Of a DNA stretch of 64,000 nt, positions 29,689 through 39,067 are shown piece by piece; the first letter of the stretch is position 1, and each line of letters opens with the position of its first letter. The stretch is from NCBI RefSeq assembly GCF_014305095.1, contig NZ_JACRUI010000003.1:124001-188000 (forward strand). The letters run 5' to 3'. Position numbers and translations under genes: made by a program. Below the pieces are notes generated by a model, which ran no database searches, was not told the DNA's origin, and saw nothing but the letters and a program-made list of their open reading frames with translations. The DNA is from Flavobacterium kayseriense. GTDB lineage: Bacteria; Bacteroidota; Bacteroidia; Flavobacteriales; Flavobacteriaceae.

Positions 29689-30456
29689 ATGAAAACAGAA
29701 CACAAAACAGTATTCATTGCTTTTTCTTCCCAAAAGGGAGGTGTAGGCAAAACCACCTTTACGGCACTTGTGGCCAGTACGCTACATTATCGCTTGGGCT
29801 ACAATGTAGCCGTATTCGATGCCGATTTTCCACAACATAGTTTAATGAAAATGAAGACCCGTGATTTGGCTATGGTGATGGAAAATGAATTTTTAAAAAG
29901 GGTGGCATTCAAACAATTTACAACCATTAACAAAAAAGCTTATCCAATCATTCAACATAAAGCTGAAGGTGTACTGGAAGCTGCGCATGATTTTTTAGAA
30001 TCCATTTCTTTTCCGGTTGATTTTATCTTTTTTGATCTTCCGGGTACAGTAAACACTCCCGGTATTTTGAAAGCTCTGGCGGGGATGCACCATATTTTCA
30101 CACCTATCATAGCAGATCGTGTAGTTATGGAAAGTACGCTCATTTTTACCCAGCTGATGAAGGATGTTATTATGAAAAAAGGAGAAACCTCCATTGTAAC
30201 CATTAACCTGTTTTGGAATCAGGTAGATGGTCGTGAACGCTCGCCCTTGTATGATGTTTATAATAAATTGATTGATGAGTTGGGATTAAGTCTGATGCAA
30301 TGCCTTATCATGAACAGCACACGTTTCCGCAAGGAGAGCGAAGCCGGTGCCAAGACCGTTTTTCGTTCAACTTTAATGCCTCCCGATGAACGTTTGATGA
30401 AAGCTTGCCGCTTAGACCAGTTTATGACGGAATTTTTAAGAATCGTTCAATTATAA
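29689..30456 (+). CDS. traA: TraA, ParA-family ATPase
   Basis: A 255-residue ParA/MinD-type ATPase with a deviant Walker A KGGVGKTT (residues 16-23), Walker A' DADFPQHS and Walker B FIFFDLPGT. It is the first gene of the tra region, as in CTnDOT. ParA proteins at this place probably help position or stabilise the element, or recruit DNA to the transfer machinery. traB follows after 4 bp. No ParB partner is found next to it or anywhere in the window. Confidence 0.9.
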   Translation: MKTEHKTVFIAFSSQKGGVGKTTFTALVASTLHYRLGYNVAVFDADFPQHSLMKMKTRDLAMVMENEFLKRVAFKQFTTINKKAYPIIQHKAEGVLEAAHDFLESISFPVDFIFFDLPGTVNTPGILKALAGMHHIFTPIIADRVVMESTLIFTQLMKDVIMKKGETSIVTINLFWNQVDGRERSPLYDVYNKLIDELGLSLMQCLIMNSTRFRKESEAGAKTVFRSTLMPPDERLMKACRLDQFMTEFLRIVQL

Positions 30457-30460
30457 TAGT

Positions 30461-30877
30461 ATGGAAAAAGACAATAAGAAAAAAGCTATTCCTGAAATCA
30501 ACGAAGAGCTAATGATGAATTTAATGGTAGATGGAGTAAAAAAGGAAGGGTTGCAACTTCCGCCGGAAGAACCCGAAGCTCCTATGAAACCGTTACAGGA
30601 AAAACCTTTACTGAAGGAACGTAATAGAACCAAAAAAGTAAATGAACAGGATTACGAAAGTATATTTTTCAAAAGACCTGGTACCAATGCCCGTGATGGC
30701 AAAACGGTATATATTCGACCGGATTTCCATGAGAAACTGTCTCGGATCGTACAGGTAATAGGCGAAGATAAGATAACCATTTACGCCTACTTAGACAATC
30801 TTCTCGAATATCATTTTCAGGAGTTCGGCGAGCAGATTACCACAAGTTTCAATGATAAATACAAACCTATTTTATAA
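30461..30877 (+). CDS. traB: TraB-like DUF3408 domain protein
   Basis: A 138-residue protein with a disordered, Pro/Glu-rich N-terminus (about 1-60). The conserved DUF3408 C-terminus reads YESIFFKRPGTNARDGKTVYIR, then FHEKLSRIVQVIGEDKITIYAYLDNLLEYHFQEF, consistent with a ribbon-helix-helix-type DNA-binding fold. It follows the ParA ATPase by 4 bp, so it may play the DNA-binding (ParB-like) part for it; that is inference. The next gene starts 2 bp after its stop. Related elements often have two DUF3408 genes here, but only one is present. Confidence 0.8.
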   Translation: MEKDNKKKAIPEINEELMMNLMVDGVKKEGLQLPPEEPEAPMKPLQEKPLLKERNRTKKVNEQDYESIFFKRPGTNARDGKTVYIRPDFHEKLSRIVQVIGEDKITIYAYLDNLLEYHFQEFGEQITTSFNDKYKPIL

Positions 30878-30879
30878 TT

Positions 30880-31512
30880 ATGGAAACAGTAATCGTTATA
30901 TGCCTACTGATTGTTATTGGGCTGTTGTTGGAGGATAAGATTGTCATCAGGAAAGGGGAGGAGCAAAAACCAATACAGGAAAAAACTAATCCGAACCTGC
31001 CCGATATCATGGGGCAGCCCAAACCGATGAGAAGTCTTTCAGTGCCAATAAGTGCCACTGAAAGACAAAATAAAAACCAGGAGCAAGAAACGGATAATTT
31101 TGATATTGAAATCGACGAGGAAGATGTCGATATACAAATTCCACAGGAAGAACTGGACAAAGTTTTTGGAAATATAGCTGATTTGGAGGAAGAGGAAGAA
31201 GAATGGAACAGGTATGGAATATCTAGTGGGGATAACGGTTTTGCCCAAGGGGTTACCTTTGAAGAACTAAGCTCCGTGGGGATGCTGCTGCAAAAAGAAA
31301 AATTGGAGCCATCTCAAAAGGAAACAGCAGTTGCTATAGTTCAGAAAATACAAGGAACCGAATTATTCACCTTACTGGAGAATTCTATGGAAAGTGCTTC
31401 CCGTAAAATAGCTGAGCTATTAGACGGGAGCCTTTTTTCTGAAACAGATGCCGGTTCTTTCTTTTTGCGGAAAAATGATTTTGAGGATTTTGATATTGGG
31501 GAGTTTGTGTAG
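30880..31512 (+). CDS. TraD-like acidic conjugal transfer protein with one N-terminal TM segment
   Basis: A 210-residue protein. A single N-terminal hydrophobic anchor (VIVICLLIVIGLLLE) is followed by a conserved LPDIMGQPKPM, an extremely acidic middle (about 65-105, with a run of Glu), and a C-terminal region (GVTFEELSSVGMLLQ...VQKIQGTELFTLLEN). The architecture matches what I recall as TraD of CTnDOT-like elements; the biochemical role is unknown. It directly follows traB (2 bp). Positions 31034-31066 hold an 11-bp perfect inverted repeat inside the coding sequence. The tra series then breaks off because of the inserted NTPase gene. Confidence 0.65.
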   Translation: METVIVICLLIVIGLLLEDKIVIRKGEEQKPIQEKTNPNLPDIMGQPKPMRSLSVPISATERQNKNQEQETDNFDIEIDEEDVDIQIPQEELDKVFGNIADLEEEEEEWNRYGISSGDNGFAQGVTFEELSSVGMLLQKEKLEPSQKETAVAIVQKIQGTELFTLLENSMESASRKIAELLDGSLFSETDAGSFFLRKNDFEDFDIGEFV

Positions 31513-31546
31513 GCTACCTAAATATTTGTTAAGAAAGTTAATTACT

Positions 31547-34500
31547 TTAATAATTTGCTATAGCTCTTATTTTAGTTTCATCTTTTGAGTAAATACCAAA
31601 ATCTTTTATTAATCCTTTTGATTTTAATTTAGTTAACAATTCTCTATTGAAAATATTATCAATAAAAACTGGTTTATGCTGTTTTAAAAATAATTCACTA
31701 TGATAATGTCCAATACCTTTTACCAAAGAAATAATGTTTTCATTACTAAATTCAGCAAAATACATATTAATTAACCGAGTTTTATTTTCAGTAGAATCTA
31801 AACTTTGTACGATGTTTTCAATTGTATTGAAATCAAATTCAATTTTTACAGATTTACTAATGATAATTTCTCCAACTTTCTTTGCAATATTTTTATGCTC
31901 AAAAATTGTTTGTTCATCTAATTTAGAGATAAACTTAAATCTATTTTCAATTGTAATTTTATCAGATTTAAGTAGCATTACAATATCATCTTTATCAATT
32001 TCAAAATCTTCAAATTTTTCATAGAATTTGTTGAAATTTTTTTCAATTAATGTTATGTGATGATTTGGAAAATGTTCCCTTAATAAATCGTAATTTGCTT
32101 TAGTTGTAGTAAGAATCATATTAGTTAAAACAACTATCTTGTCTTCATTCAAATTTTCAAATCCTAATTTATTATATCTAAAATAAATACTTTTTAATAT
32201 TTTTCGATAAGTGTCATCAGTAATGTCATTACGCAATAAAAGACTTCCTTCGAATTTTTCATTCTCTTTTAATAACTTAACTTTTGATAATTCTGTATTA
32301 ACATTTTCAAACTCTAAAAACTGAATTAGATTTTCGTTTATTGTGTCTTCAGATGAAGTGTAATAATCTAATAAGTTATACCATTTTGGAATTACTTTGT
32401 TATTTAATAATAGTTGTGATTTGATTTCTATATCGCTGATTTTCTTTAAATCAGAAATTTTAGTTTCAGTTTTTTTTATTATTTTGATTTTTAAATTTTT
32501 ACTTAATTCTATGCTATGATTTAAGAGTTTAATTAAATTCTCCTCTTCTTCAATTTTATTTTCTTCTATCTTCAAATATACATTTTCAATATAAATAGCA
32601 ATATTTAAACCAACGTATGAAATTAATGGTTCACAGTCTGATTTTAGTATTGTAGAATAATTAGAACGAATGAAATCTTCTTTTTTACTTTCCTTTCCAA
32701 ATAATAAGAACATTTGTAAAAGATTATCTTTGTTTATTGAGTAAAGGTTATTCTTATACACATACTCAAACAATTCTTCTGTTACTTCACTTGGATTATC
32801 TAATTTTTCAAATTCAACATCTAGTTCCTTTAGGAGTTGGGTTATTTTATCATAATAATCGGTTTCACTTGAATTTTTAATTAATGAAAGAAAGTTTGAT
32901 CTTTCTCCAATTTCAGTTCTTAATGAGTCTTTGTTTTGACTTTTCAAAATTGTTTCATTTTTTGAAAACCTAATGATAAGATCTAGGTATTTAGTTACCC
33001 TATCCTCACTATACTTACTTTGCGAATAAATAAAGTCCCAAAAATCTGTCCAATTCTCTACCAATTTTTCAATGAAAATTTCAATTGGTCTATCTTCATT
33101 TTTAATGTATTCATCTACAAACTGTATTGACTTTTCTTTTTCGTTACTTAACAATCGAATTATTGAATCATATTTGTTGGAATATGTATTGTAGTTGTTT
33201 CCTAAATAATCTAATAAATCAAAGTTTAATATTGTTTCTCTGTCAAAATACTTCCCATCGATTTTCTCAACTAAATTTTCAATTTTATATAATTTAAAAC
33301 TGAATTCTGTAGAGTTTCCACTCATAACATTTCTTCTGAAATACAAATCATCTTTTGTTATTGATACTTCGTGAAATAAAGAGATATAGTCGTTGTAGTT
33401 TTCATTGATATAACCATTCAAAATAAAATTCCTCAATAAACCATTATTCGAAAAACCGTTTAGGTATTCGTTAATATCAACTTCATGGAATATTTTTTTT
33501 AAATCCCAATTTTCGATTTCTGATTTCTTTGTTTTCAATTTATCAATTTCCCTCTTCAACAAATCAACTCTATTGTTGTGCTTTGATTCGATTAGTTTAA
33601 CTCTTTGCTGATAAGTGTAATTTGGATTGACATTTTTTTCAATTTCTGAAAAAATATATTTTAATTTTGTATTACCTGATTCTGAATATAAAGTTCCATT
33701 ATAATGATTGTAATTAGTATAAAAGATATTTTCAGTTAATAGGTTTTCAAAACCATTATCTTCTAATAATTCATCAATTTTAATATTATATAATGCAGTT
33801 CTTGCAGGAAGTTTTGATAAAACTTCATTTATATATACTGCCCTTAATTCCGTAATATCTCTTGGTGAGTGATTTTCAATATCTTCTATTTGAGATTTCT
33901 TAAGTTCAATTTCAGCATCTATTTTATTGATGAATTTCTTTATGTAACTTCTCTTATTTTTGATTAACTCATATAACTTCCCTTCTTTTTTGTTGAGCAT
34001 CGTAAAGTCTTTGGGGTCAATATTTTTATAAGTTATCATCGCAAATAACTCATCATTTTTCGTAATGAATTCAGGCTTTAACGTTTTTCTATAGATTACA
34101 AATTCGTGGAATATATTTGTAAGTAAACGCATGTCAATATCATCAATAAAAGTAGTTACATCGGATATAAATTCTTTGGTAAATATACTTTCCTCTAATC
34201 CAGATTCCTTAATTAATGTTCTTAACTGTTCATCAGCGTTTGATGAATTAATAAAAGGAATAACAGGAATTATGTATTCAAAGAATTTTACTCTTTCCTT
34301 TTTATCATCAAATAAATCATCCCCAACGGCATAAACAAAATTGATTTCTCTTTCTATGAGTTTTGAATTATTCAATAGTATATTAATTTCTCTAAGTTTT
34401 GTAAATATATCAGTACTATCAAATCTATCTAAATCTTCAATCAAAACTACATTATACCCAGTTACTTCAAAAAAATATAAAATTTCCTCTAAATGTTCAT

Positions 34501-35254
34501 TAAAAACTGATTTATTTACATTATCCCCTAATTCTAATTCTCCTTTTATGTTTACTTTATTGATTTTGGAGTTACTGAATAATTTTATAATTAATTTTGA
34601 TAATAAACCTAAACCTATAAATGCTATTACAAATACGAATAGAGCAAACCAGTCAAAACTATCTTTAGTACTCCAATTTTCTGGACTAATTTTATCTAAA
34701 TAATCGTACTTTAATAGTAAAACAGAACTTGAAATCCACAAAATAAAACCGATTGATATACTCCAAATTTTCCAATCAGGAATATTAATAATTCTTTTAA
34801 AACGAGATTCAGGAATTTCTTCTGGTTTAACGTGATAGAATATTTGTTGTAAAATACTAACTTCTAATAACCTTTCTAATTCTTCTTTATGTTCTTTTTT
34901 CTCAGCTACTGTTAACGTATCATCACTCTTTTTTTTATTAAAAGAAGCTAATGAAATATTTAAGAATTTGTATTTAGGATTTAGCTCTTTAAATGTTCCA
35001 ATTATTGTACTCTTTCCCGAGCCGTATCCACCAGTGAGTGCAATATTATTAATACCCTTTGTATCTATTGTTTCATTTAGTTTATCTAAATAAGGCTGAA
35101 TCTTTTCGATATCTAAGACATTTGTTAAAACCTTTGGAGCAAGCGAACTAGTTAAAGTATTCGGCTTCTTAACTTCTTCCTTTTTAGATGCAAATAGATT
35201 ATGTAGATAATTTTTCATAGAGCGAAATTTATGTTGCCTAAGCAAATATAACAT
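31547..35254 (-). CDS. YobI/KAP-type membrane-bound P-loop NTPase (likely defence cargo)
   Basis: A 1235-residue protein (1223 if it starts at the second Met, 35218). The N-terminus reads SSLAPKVLTNVLDIEKIQPYLDKLN, followed by Walker A LTGGYGSGKST (about 73-83). Two TM segments (IWSISIGFILWISSSVLLL; WFALFVFVIAFIGLGLLSKLI) are inserted before Walker B VVLIEDLDRFDS, the hallmark layout of KAP NTPases. This matches the YobI group I recall from Bacillus. The remaining about 800 residues are helical, Asn/Lys/Glu-rich and without a known domain, like STAND effector or sensor arms. It lies on the minus strand between traD and traE and is far more AT-rich than its neighbours, a sign of recent transfer. 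Confidence 0.75.
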   Translation of the reverse strand: MLYLLRQHKFRSMKNYLHNLFASKKEEVKKPNTLTSSLAPKVLTNVLDIEKIQPYLDKLNETIDTKGINNIALTGGYGSGKSTIIGTFKELNPKYKFLNISLASFNKKKSDDTLTVAEKKEHKEELERLLEVSILQQIFYHVKPEEIPESRFKRIINIPDWKIWSISIGFILWISSSVLLLKYDYLDKISPENWSTKDSFDWFALFVFVIAFIGLGLLSKLIIKLFSNSKINKVNIKGELELGDNVNKSVFNEHLEEILYFFEVTGYNVVLIEDLDRFDSTDIFTKLREINILLNNSKLIEREINFVYAVGDDLFDDKKERVKFFEYIIPVIPFINSSNADEQLRTLIKESGLEESIFTKEFISDVTTFIDDIDMRLLTNIFHEFVIYRKTLKPEFITKNDELFAMITYKNIDPKDFTMLNKKEGKLYELIKNKRSYIKKFINKIDAEIELKKSQIEDIENHSPRDITELRAVYINEVLSKLPARTALYNIKIDELLEDNGFENLLTENIFYTNYNHYNGTLYSESGNTKLKYIFSEIEKNVNPNYTYQQRVKLIESKHNNRVDLLKREIDKLKTKKSEIENWDLKKIFHEVDINEYLNGFSNNGLLRNFILNGYINENYNDYISLFHEVSITKDDLYFRRNVMSGNSTEFSFKLYKIENLVEKIDGKYFDRETILNFDLLDYLGNNYNTYSNKYDSIIRLLSNEKEKSIQFVDEYIKNEDRPIEIFIEKLVENWTDFWDFIYSQSKYSEDRVTKYLDLIIRFSKNETILKSQNKDSLRTEIGERSNFLSLIKNSSETDYYDKITQLLKELDVEFEKLDNPSEVTEELFEYVYKNNLYSINKDNLLQMFLLFGKESKKEDFIRSNYSTILKSDCEPLISYVGLNIAIYIENVYLKIEENKIEEEENLIKLLNHSIELSKNLKIKIIKKTETKISDLKKISDIEIKSQLLLNNKVIPKWYNLLDYYTSSEDTINENLIQFLEFENVNTELSKVKLLKENEKFEGSLLLRNDITDDTYRKILKSIYFRYNKLGFENLNEDKIVVLTNMILTTTKANYDLLREHFPNHHITLIEKNFNKFYEKFEDFEIDKDDIVMLLKSDKITIENRFKFISKLDEQTIFEHKNIAKKVGEIIISKSVKIEFDFNTIENIVQSLDSTENKTRLINMYFAEFSNENIISLVKGIGHYHSELFLKQHKPVFIDNIFNRELLTKLKSKGLIKDFGIYSKDETKIRAIANY

Positions 35255-35897
35255 CTTATTGTTATAAATAAATAAACTTCAGTTAATGAGAAAAAAAAGA
35301 CAAATTAAAGTATCATTTTGTGCATTGATTTTATTAGTGTCTTTACTGAGAATAAGTGGTGTAACCGAATATGGGATAAGAATAGTACAAATTACTATGT
35401 AGTTGGGCTCTTTTTTTAACATTAAAAAAATGGAAATTTTACAGGGATAAGTATTGGCAGTTAAAAATTTTTGAGTTGTAAAAATATGTCTTCCCCTCCT
35501 TTAATTTTGTATTTGGCTTTAATCCGCTAGATAAATCAATCTTAAAAATGGAAATGAATGCTAATGTATTTTCTAAGAGAGTAAATAGATTAAAAATTTA
35601 CTCTCGTTTTATTTTTGAGAGTAAAATTTGTCCTTGTTCATTTCTACGGTTATACTATCGTTGAATTCAGTCGTAATATAAGTTGAATAATTTTCAATGT
35701 TTAAATTCGATTAGTCTAAAATGTTTCGGATTTTCTCAACTTCTATAGTAAGTACTGCAACACATTTATTATCACTGCTACCTAAGGTCAAACAATTCCC
35801 TTAACTGCCACTTTGTAATAATCTTACCGATTGCAAAAGATATTTGTCCATAAATCCTGCAAAGCGTAGGAATACAGAATAATAAAATATTCAAATC
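35255..35897. other. Gap between the NTPase gene and traE; relic-like, no firm gene
   Basis: Very AT-rich DNA of 643 bp. Two short plus-strand frames start with ATG: 35286-35402 (38 residues, MRKKRQIKVSFCALILLVSL..., with a hydrophobic core) and one from 35549 (MEMNANVFSKRVNRL..., 38 residues). The second runs through a hairpin and looks like the head of a broken gene. I annotate neither as a gene. The region should contain the promoters of the NTPase gene (left) and of the traE-traQ operon (right). TAATTTTG at 35502-35509 fits the Bacteroidota -7 box, but the -33 spacing is poor. Confidence 0.45.
35577..35615 (+). terminator. Hairpin with T-rich tail in the gap before traE
   Basis: Perfect 10-bp stem GAGAGTAAAT (35577-35586) with ATTTACTCTC (35596-35605), a 9-nt loop, then GTTTTATTTT. 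A further GAGAGTAAA copy occurs at 35617-35625. It would stop read-through from traD or from a lost upstream gene. Confidence 0.6.
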
Positions 35898-36200
35898 ATG
35901 GGAAATCAAGTTAAAAAAGTAGTGTTGGTATTGGCTGTACTATCAACAATTAGTGCGATGGCACAGGGAGACGGTTCAGCTGGTATCACTGAAGCCACTC
36001 AAATGGTTACGTCCTATTTCGATCCTGCCACACAACTCATCTATGCTATTGGAGCCGTGGTAGGTCTCATTGGAGGGGTTAAAGTGTACGGCAAGTTCAG
36101 TAGCGGAGACCCCGATACAAGCAAGACTGCAGCAAGCTGGTTCGGTGCCTGTATCTTCTTGATTGTTGCGGCTACTATTTTGCGTTCATTCTTTCTTTAA
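35898..36200 (+). CDS. traE: TraE (DUF4134), VirB2-like small membrane protein
   Basis: A 100-residue protein with a signal-like N-terminus (VVLVLAVLSTISAMAQG) and two TM segments (LIYAIGAVVGLIGGVKVYGKF; WFGACIFLIVAATILRSFFL), the pattern of pilin-like or VirB2-like T4SS subunits. The DUF4134 core is ITEATQMVTSYFDPATQLIYAIGAVVGLIGG. It is the first gene of the second tra block, with traF 11 bp downstream. Confidence 0.9.
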   Translation: MGNQVKKVVLVLAVLSTISAMAQGDGSAGITEATQMVTSYFDPATQLIYAIGAVVGLIGGVKVYGKFSSGDPDTSKTAASWFGACIFLIVAATILRSFFL

Positions 36201-36211
36201 TCCCTTGCCTT

Positions 36212-36541
36212 ATGAATTACAATATCAACAAAGGCATCGGAAGAACGGTAGAGTTTAAAGGGTTGAAAGCACAATACCTGTTCATATTCGCAGGCGGACT
36301 GCTAGGAACGCTTATTCTGGTCATGATACTTTACATGGCCGGGGTCAATTCCTACATCTGCCTGTTTCTTGGAACTGGTGGTGCTTCGCTGATAGTATGG
36401 CAGACCTTTTCACTGAACAAAAAGTATGGAGAACATGGTCTGATGAAAATCGGTGCAAGAAAAAGGCATCCTCGTTACATCATCTGTCGCAAGCCTGTAC
36501 ATCGCTATTTAAAGTTCACCCCTAAATCGAATGCCGTATGA
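36212..36541 (+). CDS. traF: TraF (DUF4133), VirB3-like membrane protein
   Basis: A 109-residue protein with two adjacent TM segments (LFIFAGGLLGTLILVMILYMAG; ICLFLGTGGASLIVWQTF) and the DUF4133 pattern INKGIGRTVEFKGLKAQYL at the start and HPRYIICRKPVHRYLK at the end. By order it is the VirB3 counterpart that docks to the VirB4 ATPase. Its stop overlaps the traG start by 4 bp (ATGA), so the two are translationally coupled. Confidence 0.9.
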   Translation: MNYNINKGIGRTVEFKGLKAQYLFIFAGGLLGTLILVMILYMAGVNSYICLFLGTGGASLIVWQTFSLNKKYGEHGLMKIGARKRHPRYIICRKPVHRYLKFTPKSNAV

Positions 36542-39033
36542 GGAATGTAGCCAAGACCACAACGTTGGAAAATAAGTTTCCATTACTAGCGGTAGAAAAC
36601 AACTGTATCCTGTCAAAGGATGCAGACATTACGGCCTGTTTTGAAGTGCGTTTGCCGGAACTGTTTACGGTAGCTTCTGCGGAATACGAAGCCATTCATT
36701 CTGCTTGGCACAAAGCCATCAAGACGTTGCCCGACTATACCGTTATCCATAAACAGGACTGGTATATTAAGGAAAATTATGCACCCGATATTGCTGATGA
36801 CGGTTTGAGCTTTTTGGGCAAATCCTACCAACAGCATTTTAACGAACGTCCTTTTCTTAACCATTATTGCTACCTGTTCCTGACTAAAACCACTAAGGAA
36901 AGAATGCGTACGCAGAGTAATTTTTCATCACTTTGTAAAGGTGCTCTCATACCAAAAGAAATCAGGGATAAGGAAGCGATTCATCGTTTTATGGAAGCGG
37001 TTGCACAGTTTGAGCGTATTGCAAATGACAGCGGATTTATCGGGTTACGACGCCTAACGGAAGAAGATATCATCGGTACGGATGAAAAACAAGGATTATT
37101 GGAACAGTATTTAACGCTGTCAAGGAAAGCCGTAACACCAATGCAGGATATAGCAATCGGAGCTGAAGAAGTGCGCGTTGGTAACAAAAGATTGTGCCTG
37201 CACACTTTATCCGATACGGACGATCTGCCTTCAACTGTATCAGCAGATACCCGTTATGAAAAACTATCTACCGACCGGAGTGACTGTCGTTTGTCGTTTG
37301 CTGCTCCCGTGGGATTGCTCTTAAACTGCAATCATATCTACAACCAATATCTGTTTTTGGATAACAGCGAAGACAACCTGCAAAAGTTTGAGAAGTCCGC
37401 AAGGAATATGCACTCACTGGCTCGATACAGTCGTGCCAACCAGATCAATAAAGAATGGATAGAGCGGTACCTGAACGAAGCACACAGTTTTGGACTGTCG
37501 TCCATCAGAGCACACTTTAACGTTATGGCTTGGTCGGATGACCCTAGCGAATTCAAACAGCTAAAGAATGATAGCGGTAGTGCTTTGGCACTGATGGAAT
37601 GCAAACCCCGCCATAATACCACCGATGTGGCTACGCTCTACTGGGCAGGAATGCCTGGAAATGCCGGAGATTTTCCAAGTGAAGAAAGCTTTTACACGTT
37701 CATTGAACCCGCATTGTGCTTCTTTACTGAAGAAACCAATTATCATAATTCGCCATCACCATTTGGTATCAAGATGGCAGACCGTCTGACTGGAAAACCT
37801 ATCCATCTTGACATTTCCGACCTGCCGATGAAGCGAGGTATTATCACGAACCGAAACAAGTTTATATTGGGTCCTTCGGGAAGCGGTAAATCTTTCTTTA
37901 CCAACCACATGGTTAGGCAATACTACGAGCAAGGCGCACACGTTCTGCTGGTAGATACGGGTAACTCGTATCAGGGATTATGTGAACTTATCAAAGGAAA
38001 AACCAAAGGCGAAGACGGGGTTTACTTCACTTATACAGAAGACAATCCTATTGCCTTCAATCCATTCTATACCGATGATGGAGTGTTTGACATAGAGAAA
38101 AGAGAAAGTGTCAAAACCCTGATACTTACACTTTGGAAACGTGATGATGAACCACCAACCCGTTCCGAAGAAGTGGCATTATCCAATGCGGTAAGTGGTT
38201 ATATAGAGCGTATCAAACAGAATGATGCATATCCTTCATTCAATGGTTTCTATGAGTATGTGCAGGGCGATTATCGTAAAGTACTACAAGAAAAAAAGGT
38301 CAGGGAAAAAGACTTTGACATCGCTAATTTTTTGAACGTACTGGAACCTTACTACAAAGGAGGTGAATACGATTACCTGCTCAATTCCGATAAGCAGCTA
38401 GACCTGCTTTCCAAACGCTTCATTGTGTTTGAAATTGATGCGATCAAAGACCATAAAATTCTCTTTCCAATTGTGACTATCATCATCATGGAGGTGTTCA
38501 TTAACAAGATGAGACGATTGAAAGGTATCCGCAAACTCATTCTGATTGAAGAGGCTTGGAAAGCGATTGCTAAAGAGGGAATGGCAGAATATATAAAGTA
38601 CCTCTTTAAAACGGTCAGGAAGTTTTTCGGAGAAGCCATAGTAGTAACGCAAGAGGTAGATGACATCATCCAATCACCCATCGTCAAGGAAAGTATCATC
38701 AACAATTCCGATTGTAAAATCCTGCTCGACCAGCGCAAGTACATGAACAAGTTTGATGACATACAGGCAATGCTTGGCTTGTCTGATAAAGAAAAGGCAC
38801 AGGTACTTTCCATCAATATGAATAATGACCCATCACGGCTCTACAAGGAAGTTTGGATTGGTTTGGGTGGAACCCATTCTGCAGTTTATGCCACAGAAGT
38901 GTCCGTTGAAGAATATCTCGCATATACCACCGAGGAAACGGAGAAAATGGAGGTGATGAAGCTTGCCGGTGAACTAGATGGAAATGTAGAGCACGCTATC
39001 AAACGGATAGCCCTACAAAGAAGAGAAAAGTAA
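36538..39033 (+). CDS. traG: TraG, VirB4-like conjugation ATPase
   Basis: An 831-residue cytoplasmic motor ATPase of the transfer channel. The N-terminal half is the Bacteroidota TraG-specific domain (CILSKDADITACFEVRLPELF). The C-terminal RecA-like domain has Walker A GPSGSGKSF (445-453), VLLVDTGNSYQGLCELI, and Walker B KLILIEEAWKAIA, followed by VVTQEVDDI. Length and motifs are complete. It overlaps traF by 4 bp and is followed after 34 bp by traI. As VirB4, it would power channel assembly and transfer together with MobC. Confidence 0.95.
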   Translation: MRNVAKTTTLENKFPLLAVENNCILSKDADITACFEVRLPELFTVASAEYEAIHSAWHKAIKTLPDYTVIHKQDWYIKENYAPDIADDGLSFLGKSYQQHFNERPFLNHYCYLFLTKTTKERMRTQSNFSSLCKGALIPKEIRDKEAIHRFMEAVAQFERIANDSGFIGLRRLTEEDIIGTDEKQGLLEQYLTLSRKAVTPMQDIAIGAEEVRVGNKRLCLHTLSDTDDLPSTVSADTRYEKLSTDRSDCRLSFAAPVGLLLNCNHIYNQYLFLDNSEDNLQKFEKSARNMHSLARYSRANQINKEWIERYLNEAHSFGLSSIRAHFNVMAWSDDPSEFKQLKNDSGSALALMECKPRHNTTDVATLYWAGMPGNAGDFPSEESFYTFIEPALCFFTEETNYHNSPSPFGIKMADRLTGKPIHLDISDLPMKRGIITNRNKFILGPSGSGKSFFTNHMVRQYYEQGAHVLLVDTGNSYQGLCELIKGKTKGEDGVYFTYTEDNPIAFNPFYTDDGVFDIEKRESVKTLILTLWKRDDEPPTRSEEVALSNAVSGYIERIKQNDAYPSFNGFYEYVQGDYRKVLQEKKVREKDFDIANFLNVLEPYYKGGEYDYLLNSDKQLDLLSKRFIVFEIDAIKDHKILFPIVTIIIMEVFINKMRRLKGIRKLILIEEAWKAIAKEGMAEYIKYLFKTVRKFFGEAIVVTQEVDDIIQSPIVKESIINNSDCKILLDQRKYMNKFDDIQAMLGLSDKEKAQVLSINMNNDPSRLYKEVWIGLGGTHSAVYATEVSVEEYLAYTTEETEKMEVMKLAGELDGNVEHAIKRIALQRREK

Positions 39034-39067
39034 ATACAATTATTAATCATTTAAAAATCGAAGAACA

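Noticed and set aside
35286..35402. 38-residue hydrophobic ORF as a small membrane toxin or TraC-like protein
   Set aside because: Too short, in very AT-rich DNA, with no supporting ribosome site, family pattern or partner gene.
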